This document shows, in pieces, positions 47,344 to 56,142 of a DNA stretch of 64,000 nt. Origin of the DNA: Candidatus Gemmiger faecavium. GTDB taxonomy: Bacteria; Bacillota; Clostridia; Oscillospirales; Ruminococcaceae. Every line of letters starts with the position of its first letter. Positions within the stretch are counted from its first letter, which is position 1. Where the stretch lies: positions 1 to 64,000 of the forward strand of contig DXFO01000032.1 in the NCBI GenBank assembly GCA_019114415.1, written 5' to 3'. A program made the translations under genes and the position numbers. Under the pieces are notes generated by a model. That model saw nothing but the letters and a program-made list of their open reading frames with translations. It was not told where the DNA came from and searched no databases.

Positions 47344-48027
47344 TCAGGTCTTATCCACCAGGCCCATCAGGCGCAGCGCTTCCCGCGCGGCGTGCTGCTC
47401 GGCAGATTTTTTGCTGCGGCCCTCGCCCCGGGCGATGCAGTTGGAGTTGAGGTAGACCGCCACCCCGAACCGCTTGTCGTGGTCGGGGCCGGATTCGGTC
47501 TCCACCTCATAGTGGAGCTTTTCCTCGGGGTTCTGCTGGATGACTTCCTGGAGTTTGGTCTTGTAGTCCTCCTCGGCAGTCTTGCCCTCGGTCAAAAAGG
47601 GCTGGATAAAGCTGCGGGCCACTTCCAGCCCGCCGTCCAGGTACAGTGCTGCGATGACTGCCTCGAAGGCGTCGGACACCACGCTGGGACGCTCCCGGCC
47701 TCCGCCCAGTTCCTCGCCGCGGCCCAGCCGCAGATAGGTGCCCAGTTCGATCTCCTGGGCAAACTGGAACAGCGCGTCCTCACTGACAAGGGAGGCACGC
47801 ATACGGGTCAGTTCGCCCTCCGGGCGGGTGGAGTGGTGGAACAGATAGTCCGCCGCCACCACCGACAGCACACTGTCGCCCAGAAATTCCAGGCGTTCGT
47901 TGTGCTGGACCGGCGTGCGGGATTCGTTGGCGTAGCTGGTATGGGTCAGCGCCGTGGTCAGCAGCGTTTTGTCTTTGAAATGATAGCCCAGCTTTTCCTC
48001 AAGCTGTGCGGGGGAACGAGTTTTCAT
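47344..48027 (-). CDS. rnc: ribonuclease III
   Basis: A 227-aa double-strand-specific RNase. The catalytic segment is NERLEFLGDSVLSVVAADYL, with a second acidic cluster near VVSDAFEAVIAALYLDGG. The C-terminal dsRNA-binding domain ends GRSKKSAEQHAAREALRLM. The ATG start overlaps the plsX stop by 4 bases. Confidence 0.97.
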   Translation of the reverse strand: MKTRSPAQLEEKLGYHFKDKTLLTTALTHTSYANESRTPVQHNERLEFLGDSVLSVVAADYLFHHSTRPEGELTRMRASLVSEDALFQFAQEIELGTYLRLGRGEELGGGRERPSVVSDAFEAVIAALYLDGGLEVARSFIQPFLTEGKTAEEDYKTKLQEVIQQNPEEKLHYEVETESGPDHDKRFGVAVYLNSNCIARGEGRSKKSAEQHAAREALRLMGLVDKT

Positions 48028-49061
48028 GCTTCCACACCCTTTTTCATGGCAGTGTCGTTGGCAGCCAGTTCGGCAAGGGCTGCGGACATGGTGCCGCAGA
48101 GGTCTTGCTCAACGCAGATACGGGCCTGGCGGATGGCATTCTTGATGCCCTTGGCCTTGCTGGAACCGTGGGCCTTGATGACCGGCTTGGCGGTGCCCAG
48201 CAGGGGCGCGCCGCCCACTTCCTCGGAATCCATCTTGTGCTTGATGCCTTTCAGGCCGCCCTTGACCCCCAGGTAGCACAGCTTGGTGACGATGCTGTGC
48301 ATGAACACATCCTTGAGCATGCCCAACAGGCTCTTGGCAACGCCCTCGGTGAGTTTGAGGACGACATTGCCCACAAAGCCGTCACAGACCACAACGTCCA
48401 CGTCGCCGGCGGGAATGTCCCGGGGCTCAATATTGCCCACAAAGCGGATGACGGGGTTTTCCCGCATGAGGCCGTGGGCTTCCCGGTAGATGGGGGTGCC
48501 CTTGGTATCCTCGGCGCCGTTGTTCACCAGAGCCACGGCAGGATCGGGACGGCCCATGACCTTTTTGGCATAGACGCTGCCCATGACCGCAAAGGCGTTC
48601 AGGGTGGCGGCACGGCATTCTACGTTGGCGCCGCAGTCCAACAGCAGGTAGTTTTGGTTCAGGCCGGGCATGGGCGTGGCCAGGGCCGGGCGTTTGACGC
48701 CCTTGACGGTGCGGACGATCAGGCTGGCGCCCACGTGCAGTGCGCCTGTGGAGCCCGCAGAGACAAAAGCGTCGCCCTCCCCGTTTTTGAGCATGGTCAG
48801 GCCGCGCACCAGGCTGGAGTCGGTCTTGTGACGGGCCGCCTTGACGGGGTCGTCGTGCATGGTGACGACCTCACGGCAGTCGATGACTTCCATGCCGTCC
48901 AGGGAGATATTGTTCTCTTTCGCAGTTTTTTCAATGACGTCGGCCTGGCCCAGGAGCACCAGCTCCATACCGTCGCCGAACTCACGCACGGCGTCCGCCG
49001 CACCCTGAAGTACACACAGCGGCGCGTTGTCGCCGCCCATGGCATCCACCAGAATTTTCAT
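48024..49061 (-). CDS. plsX: phosphate acyltransferase PlsX
   Basis: A 345-aa enzyme making acyl-phosphate from acyl-ACP in phospholipid synthesis. MKILVDAMGGDNAPLCVLQGA is the family start in part; GSTGALHVGASLIV and DCGANVECRAATL and VVCDGFVGNVVLKLTEG are PlsX landmarks. The usual acpP gene between plsX and rnc is absent; plsX directly overlaps rnc. It starts 20 bases after the trmFO stop. Confidence 0.97.
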   Translation of the reverse strand: MKILVDAMGGDNAPLCVLQGAADAVREFGDGMELVLLGQADVIEKTAKENNISLDGMEVIDCREVVTMHDDPVKAARHKTDSSLVRGLTMLKNGEGDAFVSAGSTGALHVGASLIVRTVKGVKRPALATPMPGLNQNYLLLDCGANVECRAATLNAFAVMGSVYAKKVMGRPDPAVALVNNGAEDTKGTPIYREAHGLMRENPVIRFVGNIEPRDIPAGDVDVVVCDGFVGNVVLKLTEGVAKSLLGMLKDVFMHSIVTKLCYLGVKGGLKGIKHKMDSEEVGGAPLLGTAKPVIKAHGSSKAKGIKNAIRQARICVEQDLCGTMSAALAELAANDTAMKKGVEA

Positions 49062-49081
49062 ACGTTCCCCTCACTTTCAAA

Positions 49082-50401
49082 TCATTGGCCCACGGCAGGT
49101 CCTTCGCTTTCGCGGACCCACCCGGCCATGGCCGCCTGCGCGGTCTCGGACAGAGCGGCATAGCGCTCCCGCTTGTCCCGGATGTCGGGGCGCGGGGGCA
49201 GGATGCCCATGTTGGCGCCCATCGGCTGGAAATCTTTATTGGGTGTGGTGATGTAGCGAATCAGCGCGCCGCACATCGTCGTCTCGGGCGGAGGCGACCA
49301 GGGACGGCCGCACAGCCGGGCATACAGGCTGCGGGCGGCCAGAAGTCCCGATGCCGCGCTCTCCATATAGCCTTCAAAGCCGGTGATCTGCCCGGCGAAA
49401 AAGATGTTGGGATGCTGTTTCAGGTACAGTCCGTCGGAAAGCACCGCCGGGCTGTCCAGGAAGGTATTGCGGTGCATGACGCCGTAGCGCACGAACTCGG
49501 CGTTTTCCAGGCCGGGGATCATGGAAAAGACCCGCTTCTGTTCCCCCCACTTGAGGTTGGTTTGGAAGCCCACCAGATTGTACAGGGTACGGTCGGTGTT
49601 TTCCGCCCGCAGCTGGACGTTGGCCCAGGGACGGTGGCCGGTGCGGGGGTCCCGCAGACCCACCGGGCGCAGAGGGCCGTAGCGGATGGTATCCGCCCCG
49701 CGGCCCGCCATGATCTCGATGGGCATGCAGCCCTCGTAGACGGTCATGGGCGTGTCGAAGTCGTGGAGCGGGGCGCGCTCGGCGTTGACGAGGGCATTAT
49801 AAAAGGCCTCGTACTCCTCCTTATTGAAGGGGCAGTTGAGGTAGTCGGCCTCGCCCCGGCCATAGCGGGACGCGGCAAAGATGCGCTCCATGTCCAGGCT
49901 TTCCGCCGTGACGATGGGGGCCACGGCATCGTAAAAGCTCAGCCGGTGGCTGCCGGTCAGGGCCGCGATGGCCTCCCCCAGTTTACCGTCGGTCAAAGGG
50001 CCGGTGGCAACTAGGACCGGCCGGTCCTCGGGCAGGGAGGTGACTTCCTCCCGGTGCACCGTGATGCCGGGGTGGTTTTCCACCATTTGAGTGACGGCCT
50101 CCGAGAACTTGTCCCGGTCCACCGCCAGGGCGCCGCCCGCCGCCACACGGGCGGTCTCGGCAGCGTCCAGCAGATGGGAGCCCATGGCCCGCATCTCCAG
50201 TTTCAGCAGGCCGGAAGCCGAGTCGGGGCGCTCCGCCTTGAGGGAGTTGGAGCAGATCAGTTCGGCAAAGCCGGCGCTTTTATGGGCAGGGGAAAAGCGG
50301 GCGGGCTTCTGCTCGTACAGATCCACGGCCACGCCGCGGTCCGCCAGCCAGAGAGCTGCCTCGCTGCCGGCCAGGCCGGCGCCCAGAACATTGATTTGCA
50401 T
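49082..50401 (-). CDS. trmFO: tRNA (uracil-5-)-methyltransferase TrmFO
   Basis: A 439-aa folate- and FAD-dependent enzyme that forms m5U54 in tRNA. The FAD site is NVLGAGLAGSEAALWLADRG; FAELICSNSLKAE, the RDPRTGHRPWANVQLRAEN stretch and AGQITGFEGYMESAASGLLA are TrmFO signatures (GidA-like). ATG 50401 is preceded by GGAAAGG. It follows topA as in many Firmicutes. Confidence 0.97.
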   Translation of the reverse strand: MQINVLGAGLAGSEAALWLADRGVAVDLYEQKPARFSPAHKSAGFAELICSNSLKAERPDSASGLLKLEMRAMGSHLLDAAETARVAAGGALAVDRDKFSEAVTQMVENHPGITVHREEVTSLPEDRPVLVATGPLTDGKLGEAIAALTGSHRLSFYDAVAPIVTAESLDMERIFAASRYGRGEADYLNCPFNKEEYEAFYNALVNAERAPLHDFDTPMTVYEGCMPIEIMAGRGADTIRYGPLRPVGLRDPRTGHRPWANVQLRAENTDRTLYNLVGFQTNLKWGEQKRVFSMIPGLENAEFVRYGVMHRNTFLDSPAVLSDGLYLKQHPNIFFAGQITGFEGYMESAASGLLAARSLYARLCGRPWSPPPETTMCGALIRYITTPNKDFQPMGANMGILPPRPDIRDKRERYAALSETAQAAMAGWVRESEGPAVGQ

Positions 50402-50427
50402 AGAGGTTCCTTTCCGATGCCAGGACG

Positions 50428-52506
50428 TTATTTTTTCTCCACGGGCTTTTCAAAGCCGCAGCCTTCCTTGGCGCAGTAGAGCATGCCCTTTTTCTTGAAC
50501 AGCGTGGCGCCGCACTTGGGGCAGGTCTCGGGTACCGGTTCGTCCCAGGTCATGAACTTACAGTTGGGGTAATTGCCGCAGCCGTAATAGACGCGGCCCC
50601 GGGCGCTTTTGCGCACCAGCATATGACCGCCGCACAGCGGGCAGAGGCCGCCGGTATCCTTGACCAGCGGGCGGGTGTTCTTGCAGTCGGGGAAGCCGCT
50701 GCAGGCCAGGAACTTGCCGTACCGGCCCGACTTGATGACCATGGGCTTGCCGCACTTGTCGCAAATCTCGTCGGTGGGGATGTCCGCCACCTTGACCCGC
50801 TTGCCTTCCATGTTTTTCTCGGCGTTTTCCAGGCTCTTGGCAAAGCCCTTGTAGAATTCGTCCACGGTATCCACCCAGTTGGCCTGGCCGCTTTCCACCG
50901 TGTCCAGCTTTTTCTCCATGTCGGCGGAGAACTTGATGTCCACAATGTCGGGGAACTGGTCCAGCATGACGCTGTTGACCGCCTGGCCCAACGGCGTGGT
51001 GCGCAGTTTTTTGGCGTCCCGCTCCACATAGCCGCGGTCCACGATGGTGGTAATAATGGGGGCGTAGGTGGAGGGACGGCCGATACCGTTTTCTTCCAGA
51101 GCGTGGATCAGGGTCGCCTCGGTGTAGAGGGGCGGCGGCTGAGTGAACTTCTGGTCGGCATGCAGGCGCTCCAAAGGCAGGGTCTGGCCCTGTTCCAGCG
51201 GGGGCAGGGCGGTCTCCTTTTTCTCCTTGTCGTCGGTGGCTTCCTCGTAAAGGGCGGTGTAACCGTCAAAGGCCACCTGATAGCCGCTGGCACGGAACAG
51301 GTAGTCCCCCGCCGTGATGCCCACCGAGACGGTATCCTGCTCACAGTCCGCCATCTGGCTGGCCATAAAGCGGCTCCAGATCAGGCGGTAGAGCTTGGCG
51401 GTATCGCCGGTCAGGCTGCCATCCACCTCGTCGGGGGTCAGGCCCGGCACCGAGGGACGGATGGCTTCGTGGGCGTCCTGGGCGGCAGTGGCGGAACGGG
51501 ACTTGTATTTGCGCTTGGTCTTGCAGATATAGCGCTCGCCCCAGCGGCCGCCGATATACTCCTTGGCCGCGGCCACCGCCTCGTCCGAGACGCGCAGCGA
51601 GTCGGTACGCATATAGGTGATCAGACCGATGGCCCCGTGGCCGGCGATCTCCACGCCTTCGTACAGCGTCTGGGCGGCCCGCATGGTGCGGGTGGCCGAG
51701 AAGCCGTAGCGGCGGCTGGCCTCCTGCTGGAGGGTGGAGGTGATGAAGGGCGGCGGCGGCACACGGCGGCGGCGGCCCTTATCCACCTGGGTGACGGTGT
51801 AGGTCTTGCCCTCCAGGGCAGCCAGAATGCCGTCGGCCTGGTCCTTGTTGGTGACCGACAGCTTTTTGCCCTCGGCGTCGGCAGCCAGACGGGCAGTGAA
51901 GGCAGTGCGGCCCTTGCCGAATTCAGCGTCGATGTTCCAGTACTCGTCGGGGATGAACTTTTCGATCTCGATCTCCCGGTCGCGGATCAGGCGCACGGCC
52001 ACGCTCTGGACGCGTCCGGCGGAAAGGCCCCGGCGGACCTTGCGCCACAAAAAGGGCGACAGTTTGTAGCCCACCAGGCGGTCCAGCTCACGCCGGGCCT
52101 GCTGGGCATTGAAAAGGTCCATATCGATGGCGCGGGGATGGGCCATGCCCTCCTGCACGCCTTTTTTGGTGATCTCATCAAAGGTGATGCGGTTGGGCTG
52201 GGACGGGTCCAGGCCCAGAACGTTGGCCAGATGCCAGCTGATGGCCTCGCCTTCGCGGTCCGGGTCGGTGGCCAGCAGAACGCCGTCGGAATGCTTGGCC
52301 TCGTCCTTCAGTTCGCGGACCAGCTTTTCCTTGCCTTTGATGGTGATATAGCGCGGCGTGTAGCCGTTTTCCACGTCGATGCCCAGCTGGGAGGCGGGCA
52401 GGTCGCGGATATGGCCCATGCTGGCCGTGACCTTGTAGTCTTTGCCAAGGTATTTACCGATGGTCTTTGCCTTGGCCGGGGATTCCACGATCACTAACTT
52501 TGCCAT
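50428..52506 (-). CDS. topA: DNA topoisomerase I
   Basis: A 692-aa type IA topoisomerase relaxing negative supercoils. TOPRIM start LVIVESPAKAKTIGKYLGKD with acidic TDPDREGEAISWHL; the active-site Tyr lies in GLITYMRTDSLRVSD. The C-terminus has three zinc-ribbon modules (CDKCGKPM, CPLCGGHM, CPKCGATL). ATG 52506 matches the family start; the frame runs open further up into dprA but without TopA homology. A 7-bp hairpin GCCGCCG/CGGCGGC (about 52530-52549) lies in its leader. Confidence 0.98.
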   Translation of the reverse strand: MAKLVIVESPAKAKTIGKYLGKDYKVTASMGHIRDLPASQLGIDVENGYTPRYITIKGKEKLVRELKDEAKHSDGVLLATDPDREGEAISWHLANVLGLDPSQPNRITFDEITKKGVQEGMAHPRAIDMDLFNAQQARRELDRLVGYKLSPFLWRKVRRGLSAGRVQSVAVRLIRDREIEIEKFIPDEYWNIDAEFGKGRTAFTARLAADAEGKKLSVTNKDQADGILAALEGKTYTVTQVDKGRRRRVPPPPFITSTLQQEASRRYGFSATRTMRAAQTLYEGVEIAGHGAIGLITYMRTDSLRVSDEAVAAAKEYIGGRWGERYICKTKRKYKSRSATAAQDAHEAIRPSVPGLTPDEVDGSLTGDTAKLYRLIWSRFMASQMADCEQDTVSVGITAGDYLFRASGYQVAFDGYTALYEEATDDKEKKETALPPLEQGQTLPLERLHADQKFTQPPPLYTEATLIHALEENGIGRPSTYAPIITTIVDRGYVERDAKKLRTTPLGQAVNSVMLDQFPDIVDIKFSADMEKKLDTVESGQANWVDTVDEFYKGFAKSLENAEKNMEGKRVKVADIPTDEICDKCGKPMVIKSGRYGKFLACSGFPDCKNTRPLVKDTGGLCPLCGGHMLVRKSARGRVYYGCGNYPNCKFMTWDEPVPETCPKCGATLFKKKGMLYCAKEGCGFEKPVEKK

Positions 52507-52615
52507 GTGTGATGACACTCCTGTCTGCTGCCGCCGAAACAGCGGCGGCGCTGGTCTGCCGGAGCGGAAAGTTTCCGGCTTAAAACAAATGATGCCCGTT
52601 TTGGAGGCCAAACCC

Positions 52616-53719
52616 TCACCGGGCGGCCGCCAGGCTGCGGCCGGGACCCGGCACGGCGGCGCCGGCCAGTTCCAGCTCGGTATAGGCGGCCAGCACCTGC
52701 GCGGCGGGAAGCTGCGCGGCGCGGCAGATGTCCTCCAGATACATCGGGTCGGGGCCCAGCACCTCCAGCACCTTGCGCGCCGTCGGCGACAGGTCGGGAA
52801 GTTCGCTGTCCCCCGGGTCATTTTGCCACAGATCGGCCCCGGACGCAAGCCCCAAAAGCTGCTCCACGTCCCCGGCACTGCGCAAAATATGCGCTCTGCC
52901 GTCCGCCAGCAGGGCGTTGGTGCCTTCGCTGGCGCGACTGAAAATGCTGCCCGGCACCGCCATGACGAGGCGGCCGTAGTGCTCGGCGTGGCCCACCGTG
53001 TTGATGGTCCCGCTGCGCAGGCTGGCCTCGCAGACGCACAGGACTTCCCCCATGCCGGCGATCAGACGGTTGCGGGCCAGGAAGGTCCCCTGCATTTTGC
53101 CAGAAAATCCCGGCGGGTATTCGCTGACCACCGCGCCGCCCAGCCGTTCGATCTCCTCCCGCAGGGGAGCATTGGCCGCCGGGTAGGTCTTGTCGATGCC
53201 GGTGCCCAGAAAGGCGATGGTCTCGGCCCCGCAGTCCACGGCGGCCTTGTGGGCTTCCCCGTCCAGGCCGTCCGCCAGTCCGCTGATGAGGACCACGCCC
53301 TGCTCCGCCAGCGCCCGGGAGATCTCCCCGCAGGCACGGCGGCCGTAAGGCGTGGGACGGCGGGTCCCCACCATGGAGACATACCGCCTGCCGTTCAGGC
53401 AATCGGTACGCCCCGTTACATATAATACAAGAGGCAGGTCGGGCAACCCCCGCAGACGCCGGGGGTAGTCAGGGTCCTCCGGGGTGAGGATGGCCGCGCC
53501 GATGGCTTCGCAGTCGGCCAGCCGCCCCGACAGGTCGGCGGGTTCCAGTTCACGGGCGCGGGTCATGGCGGCCCGGCTCATGAAATCCGGCCGCAGCCCC
53601 GCGCGCATCTGGTTGTAAAAGTCCCGGGCGCCGCCGTACCGCGCCAGAGCGATCCCCGTGGAGGGAGAACCCTGGCCCAGGACGTCGGACATCCACAGCC
53701 AATAGAGTATATCTTCCAT
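52616..53719 (-). CDS. dprA: DNA processing protein DprA
   Basis: A 367-aa Rossmann-fold protein that loads RecA on incoming single-stranded DNA. VSMVGTRRPTPYGRRA, LISGLADGLDGEAHKAA, IAFLGTGIDKTYPAANAPL, the SEYPPGFSGKMQGTFLARNR stretch and AVPGSIFSRASEGTNALLADG are all DprA hallmarks. A winged-helix-like C-terminus (about 300-367) is present. ATG 53719 has GGGGGACAGGG upstream. It is the usual partner of topA in Firmicutes. Confidence 0.97.
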   Translation of the reverse strand: MEDILYWLWMSDVLGQGSPSTGIALARYGGARDFYNQMRAGLRPDFMSRAAMTRARELEPADLSGRLADCEAIGAAILTPEDPDYPRRLRGLPDLPLVLYVTGRTDCLNGRRYVSMVGTRRPTPYGRRACGEISRALAEQGVVLISGLADGLDGEAHKAAVDCGAETIAFLGTGIDKTYPAANAPLREEIERLGGAVVSEYPPGFSGKMQGTFLARNRLIAGMGEVLCVCEASLRSGTINTVGHAEHYGRLVMAVPGSIFSRASEGTNALLADGRAHILRSAGDVEQLLGLASGADLWQNDPGDSELPDLSPTARKVLEVLGPDPMYLEDICRAAQLPAAQVLAAYTELELAGAAVPGPGRSLAAAR

Positions 53720-53738
53720 CCCTGTCCCCCGTTTTCGC

Positions 53739-54515
53739 TCACAAGCCCCGGAAATGCCACAAAAGCACGCTGCCGGCAACGGCGGCGTTGAGGCTTTCGG
53801 CACGGTCGGTCATGGGGATCTTGACCGCCTGGCCGCAGGCGTCGATGGCGGCGTCGGTCAGACCCTGGCCTTCGCTGCCGATGACGACGCAGAGGCCGCC
53901 GTCAAATTCCCGGCCCACGGTATCCAGCGGCACCGCGCCCCGCAGGGCGGCGGCCAGGCAGGTCACGCCCCGCTGCCGCAGTTCGGCCAGACGGGCGGGC
54001 AGGTCCTGGGTGACCACCACCGGGATGCGCGCCGCCGCCCCCATGGAGGCCCGCAGCGTGCGGGGCGCAAAGGGTGCAGCGCACCCCTTGTCCAACAGCA
54101 CCGCGTCAAACCCGAAGGCCGCCGCGCTGCGGATGAGGGTTCCCACATTGCCGGGGTCCTGCACCCGTTCCAGGGCAAGGATGCGCCGGGCGCCGGTCAG
54201 GACCTCGGGGCCGGGGTGGGGCAGTTCAAACAGGCAAAAGACCTGCTGGCTGTTTTTGGTGGAGGACAGCTTGTCCGCCACGTGTTCCTCCACCGGCCAG
54301 GTCACCCCGCCGAACTTTGCCAGTTCGGGGGTGCGGTCCAAAGCGCGCCGGGTGGCAAAGCAGGCGGTGCAGCGGCAGGCCGCCGACAGTTCCAGGCAGA
54401 GCTTGGGACCCTCGGCAAAAAAGAGGCCTTCGGCGCTGCGGCGGGCTTCGTCGTCCCGCAGGCGGCAGGCGTGTTTGACTTTTTCATTGTCGCGGCTGGT
54501 GATGGTATCGTTCAC
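53739..54515 (-). CDS. SpoU (TrmH) family RNA 2'-O-methyltransferase
   Basis: A 258-aa SPOUT-class enzyme, probably for rRNA. The substrate-binding N-terminal part has AEGPKLCLELSAA; the catalytic knot domain has LERVQDPGNVGTLIRSAAAFG (motif 1, in part), VIGSEGQGLTDAAIDACGQ (motif 2) and IPMTDRAESLNAAVAGSVLL (motif 3). Start is GTG 54515, with GGGGGAAG upstream, where the family sequence begins (NDTITSRDNEKVKHACRL). It heads the run to dprA-topA-trmFO. Confidence 0.93.
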   Translation of the reverse strand: MNDTITSRDNEKVKHACRLRDDEARRSAEGLFFAEGPKLCLELSAACRCTACFATRRALDRTPELAKFGGVTWPVEEHVADKLSSTKNSQQVFCLFELPHPGPEVLTGARRILALERVQDPGNVGTLIRSAAAFGFDAVLLDKGCAAPFAPRTLRASMGAAARIPVVVTQDLPARLAELRQRGVTCLAAALRGAVPLDTVGREFDGGLCVVIGSEGQGLTDAAIDACGQAVKIPMTDRAESLNAAVAGSVLLWHFRGL

Positions 54516-54562
54516 TGGCTTCCCCCGTATCCTGCCGGTGGGTCCGGCTGATTTTCCCCTGA

Positions 54563-54600
54563 AACACAAAAGCGACGCACGCGTGCGCGTGCGTCTGCTT
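54563..54600 (-). terminator. terminator of the infC-rpmI-rplT operon
   Basis: On the minus strand GACGCACGCG pairs with CGCGTGCGTC in a near-perfect palindrome, followed by GCTTTTGTG. It separates rplT from the methyltransferase gene. Confidence 0.75.
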
Positions 54601-54614
54601 TGTCGTCTTACTTG

Positions 54615-54971
54615 TTACGCCTGAGCCTTCTTGGCGGTCTCGACGAGAGCCGCGAAGCTCTGAGGATCATGGATGGCCATCTCAGACAGCATCTTGCGGT
54701 TCAGCTCGATGCCGGACTTCTTGAGGGCGTTCATGAAGGTGGAGTAGTTCATGCCCTGGGGACGGACCGCGTTGTTGATGCGGGTGATCCACAGGCTGCG
54801 GAACTGGCGCTTCTTCAGCTTGCGGCCGACGAATGCGTAGTTGCCGCTCTTCATGACGGCCTGTTTGGCCATGCGGAAATGCTTGCTCTTGGAGCCGTAG
54901 TAGCCCTTGGCCAGCTTGAGGGTCTTGGTACGACGCTTATGCGTCATGGTAGCGCCTTTGATACGTGCCAT
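54615..54971 (-). CDS. rplT: 50S ribosomal protein L20
   Basis: A 118-aa ribosomal protein: [20 protein letters not shown] start, [36 protein letters not shown] and a helical C-terminus. L20 also represses its own operon by binding the mRNA leader in bacteria. AAGGAG precedes the ATG. Last gene of the operon. Confidence 0.98.
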   Translation of the reverse strand: MARIKGATMTHKRRTKTLKLAKGYYGSKSKHFRMAKQAVMKSGNYAFVGRKLKKRQFRSLWITRINNAVRPQGMNYSTFMNALKKSGIELNRKMLSEMAIHDPQSFAALVETAKKAQA

Positions 54972-55022
54972 TGTATTCTATCTCCTTTATACTCTCGATG
55001 TCAGTTCCTAACCCCGGATGGC

Positions 55023-55229
55023 TTAGCCGCCGTAGGGCATCATCTTGCGGACGGTAGCCTCGTTGGACTTGTCCACGTAGTGATTCATGCGCAGACCACG
55101 GGTGAGCTTGGTGGTCTTCTTGGTCAGGATATGACGGCGCTTGGACGCGTTGCGCTTGACCTTGCCGCTGGCAGTCATCTTAAAGCGCTTTTTGGCGCCG
55201 GAAAGGGTCTTGAGCTTCATTTTAGCCAT
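55023..55229 (-). CDS. rpmI: 50S ribosomal protein L35
   Basis: A 68-aa very basic protein: MAKMKLKTLSGAKKRFKMTA, NASKRRHILTKKTTKLTR and the tail VRKMMPYGG. Length is standard. AGGAGG lies eight bases before ATG 55229. Confidence 0.97.
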   Translation of the reverse strand: MAKMKLKTLSGAKKRFKMTASGKVKRNASKRRHILTKKTTKLTRGLRMNHYVDKSNEATVRKMMPYGG

Positions 55230-55254
55230 TTTCAGTTTCCTCCTAGAGCGTTGT

Positions 55255-55785
55255 TTACTTGTTCGGGCTGGGCGAAAGGAACATCATCATGCTGCGCCCT
55301 TCGAGCTTGGGCTGCTTGTCGATGACAGCCTTGCCTTCAAGCGCCTCGGCAAAGCGCTTTTCAACGTCGATGCCCAGGTTGGTGTGCGCCATCTCACGGC
55401 CGCGGAACCGGATGGAGACTTTCACCTTGTGGCCCTGCTGCAAAAACTTGAGCGCCTGGTTCACTTTGGTGTTGAAGTCGTTGGTATCGATGTTCAGAGA
55501 AAGGCGGATCTCCTTCAGCTCGACGACCTTCTGGTTCTTGCGGGCTTCCTTTTCCTTTTTCTGCATCTCGAAGCGGTATTTGCCGTAGTCCAGGATCTTG
55601 CATACCGGGGGTTTTGCCTGGGGGGCGACCTTGACCAGATCGAGATCACGCTCCTGCGCAAGACGCAGCGCGTCGCGCGGGCTCATGACGCCCATCTGCT
55701 GACCGTCGGCGCCGATCAGACGGACCTCCTTGTCGCGGATCCGCTCGTTGATTTCCAGTTCCTTGGAATTGCTGTTGCTGGCGAT
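55255..55785 (-). CDS. infC: translation initiation factor IF-3, AUC start codon
   Basis: A 176-aa factor. Both domains are complete: GVMSPRDALRLAQERDLDLV, VCKILDYGKYRFEMQKKEKE, IRFRGREMAHTNLG and the tail RSMMMFLSPSPNK. The first in-frame ATG (55695) would cut off the conserved front EINERIRDKEVRLIGADGQQ. Upstream in frame there is no ATG, GTG or TTG; instead ATC (55783-55785) lies seven bases after a perfect GGAGGTG. infC using AUU/AUC/AUA is a known autoregulation by IF-3 itself, so I set the start there. Confidence 0.93.
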   Translation of the reverse strand: MASNSNSKELEINERIRDKEVRLIGADGQQMGVMSPRDALRLAQERDLDLVKVAPQAKPPVCKILDYGKYRFEMQKKEKEARKNQKVVELKEIRLSLNIDTNDFNTKVNQALKFLQQGHKVKVSIRFRGREMAHTNLGIDVEKRFAEALEGKAVIDKQPKLEGRSMMMFLSPSPNK

Positions 55786-55977
55786 GGGAACACACCTCCG
55801 TCACAAATATCATTGGGAAATTGTACACAAAAAGCGGCTGCCAGTACCAAGCAGCCGCCAAACTCACACATACGCACATTGCCCCAAAGCGGGGAAATGC
55901 CAACCGTAATGACCCGGGGTATGGATACCCGCAAGGTGAGCCGACGGCGTCCAACGCCGGTCGCTGCTTTTTTTACA
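55786..55977 (-). promoter_or_regulatory. infC-rpmI-rplT leader with attenuator
   Basis: The roughly 190-nt leader between the predicted transcript start and the infC ribosome site contains several possible hairpins and ends in a terminator-like hairpin (55828-55858). Firmicutes and proteobacteria use leader control by L20 in this operon; the position and structure fit an L20-type leader, but I cannot confirm the consensus by eye. Confidence 0.55.
55828..55858 (-). terminator. intrinsic-terminator-like hairpin in the infC leader
   Basis: On the minus strand GCGGCTGC pairs with GCAGCCGC around TTGGTACTG, followed at once by TTTTT. It is 43 bases upstream of the infC start, so it would act as an attenuator. 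Confidence 0.75.
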
Positions 55978-55983
55978 GCGACT

Positions 55984-56012
55984 AGTTTACCATGCCCCGC
56001 AGCCGATGTCAA
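55984..56012 (-). promoter_or_regulatory. promoter of infC-rpmI-rplT
   Basis: On the minus strand TTGACA (56007-56012), 17 bases, TAAACT (55984-55989). Confidence 0.7.
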
Positions 56013-56057
56013 GAGGCATTTGTCATGCAAAGGGCAATTTTTTTTGCGGAAAATCTA

Positions 56058-56086
56058 TGGCAACACGCGCATAAGTATGGTATGAT
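56058..56086 (+). promoter_or_regulatory. probable promoter of ddl
   Basis: TGGCAA (56058-56063), 17 bases, TATGAT (56081-56086). The -35 box is weak. It is divergent from the infC promoter. Confidence 0.45.
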
Positions 56087-56142
56087 AAGCTGAACATGCC
56101 TGCGCGCGGGTAAAAAGCGCGGCATGCGTTAGGAAGGGAGAT

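Noticed and set aside
50428-52878. A longer topA start reaching into dprA
   Set aside because: The extra 124 residues have no TopA similarity; the family start is ATG 52506 with its own ribosome site.
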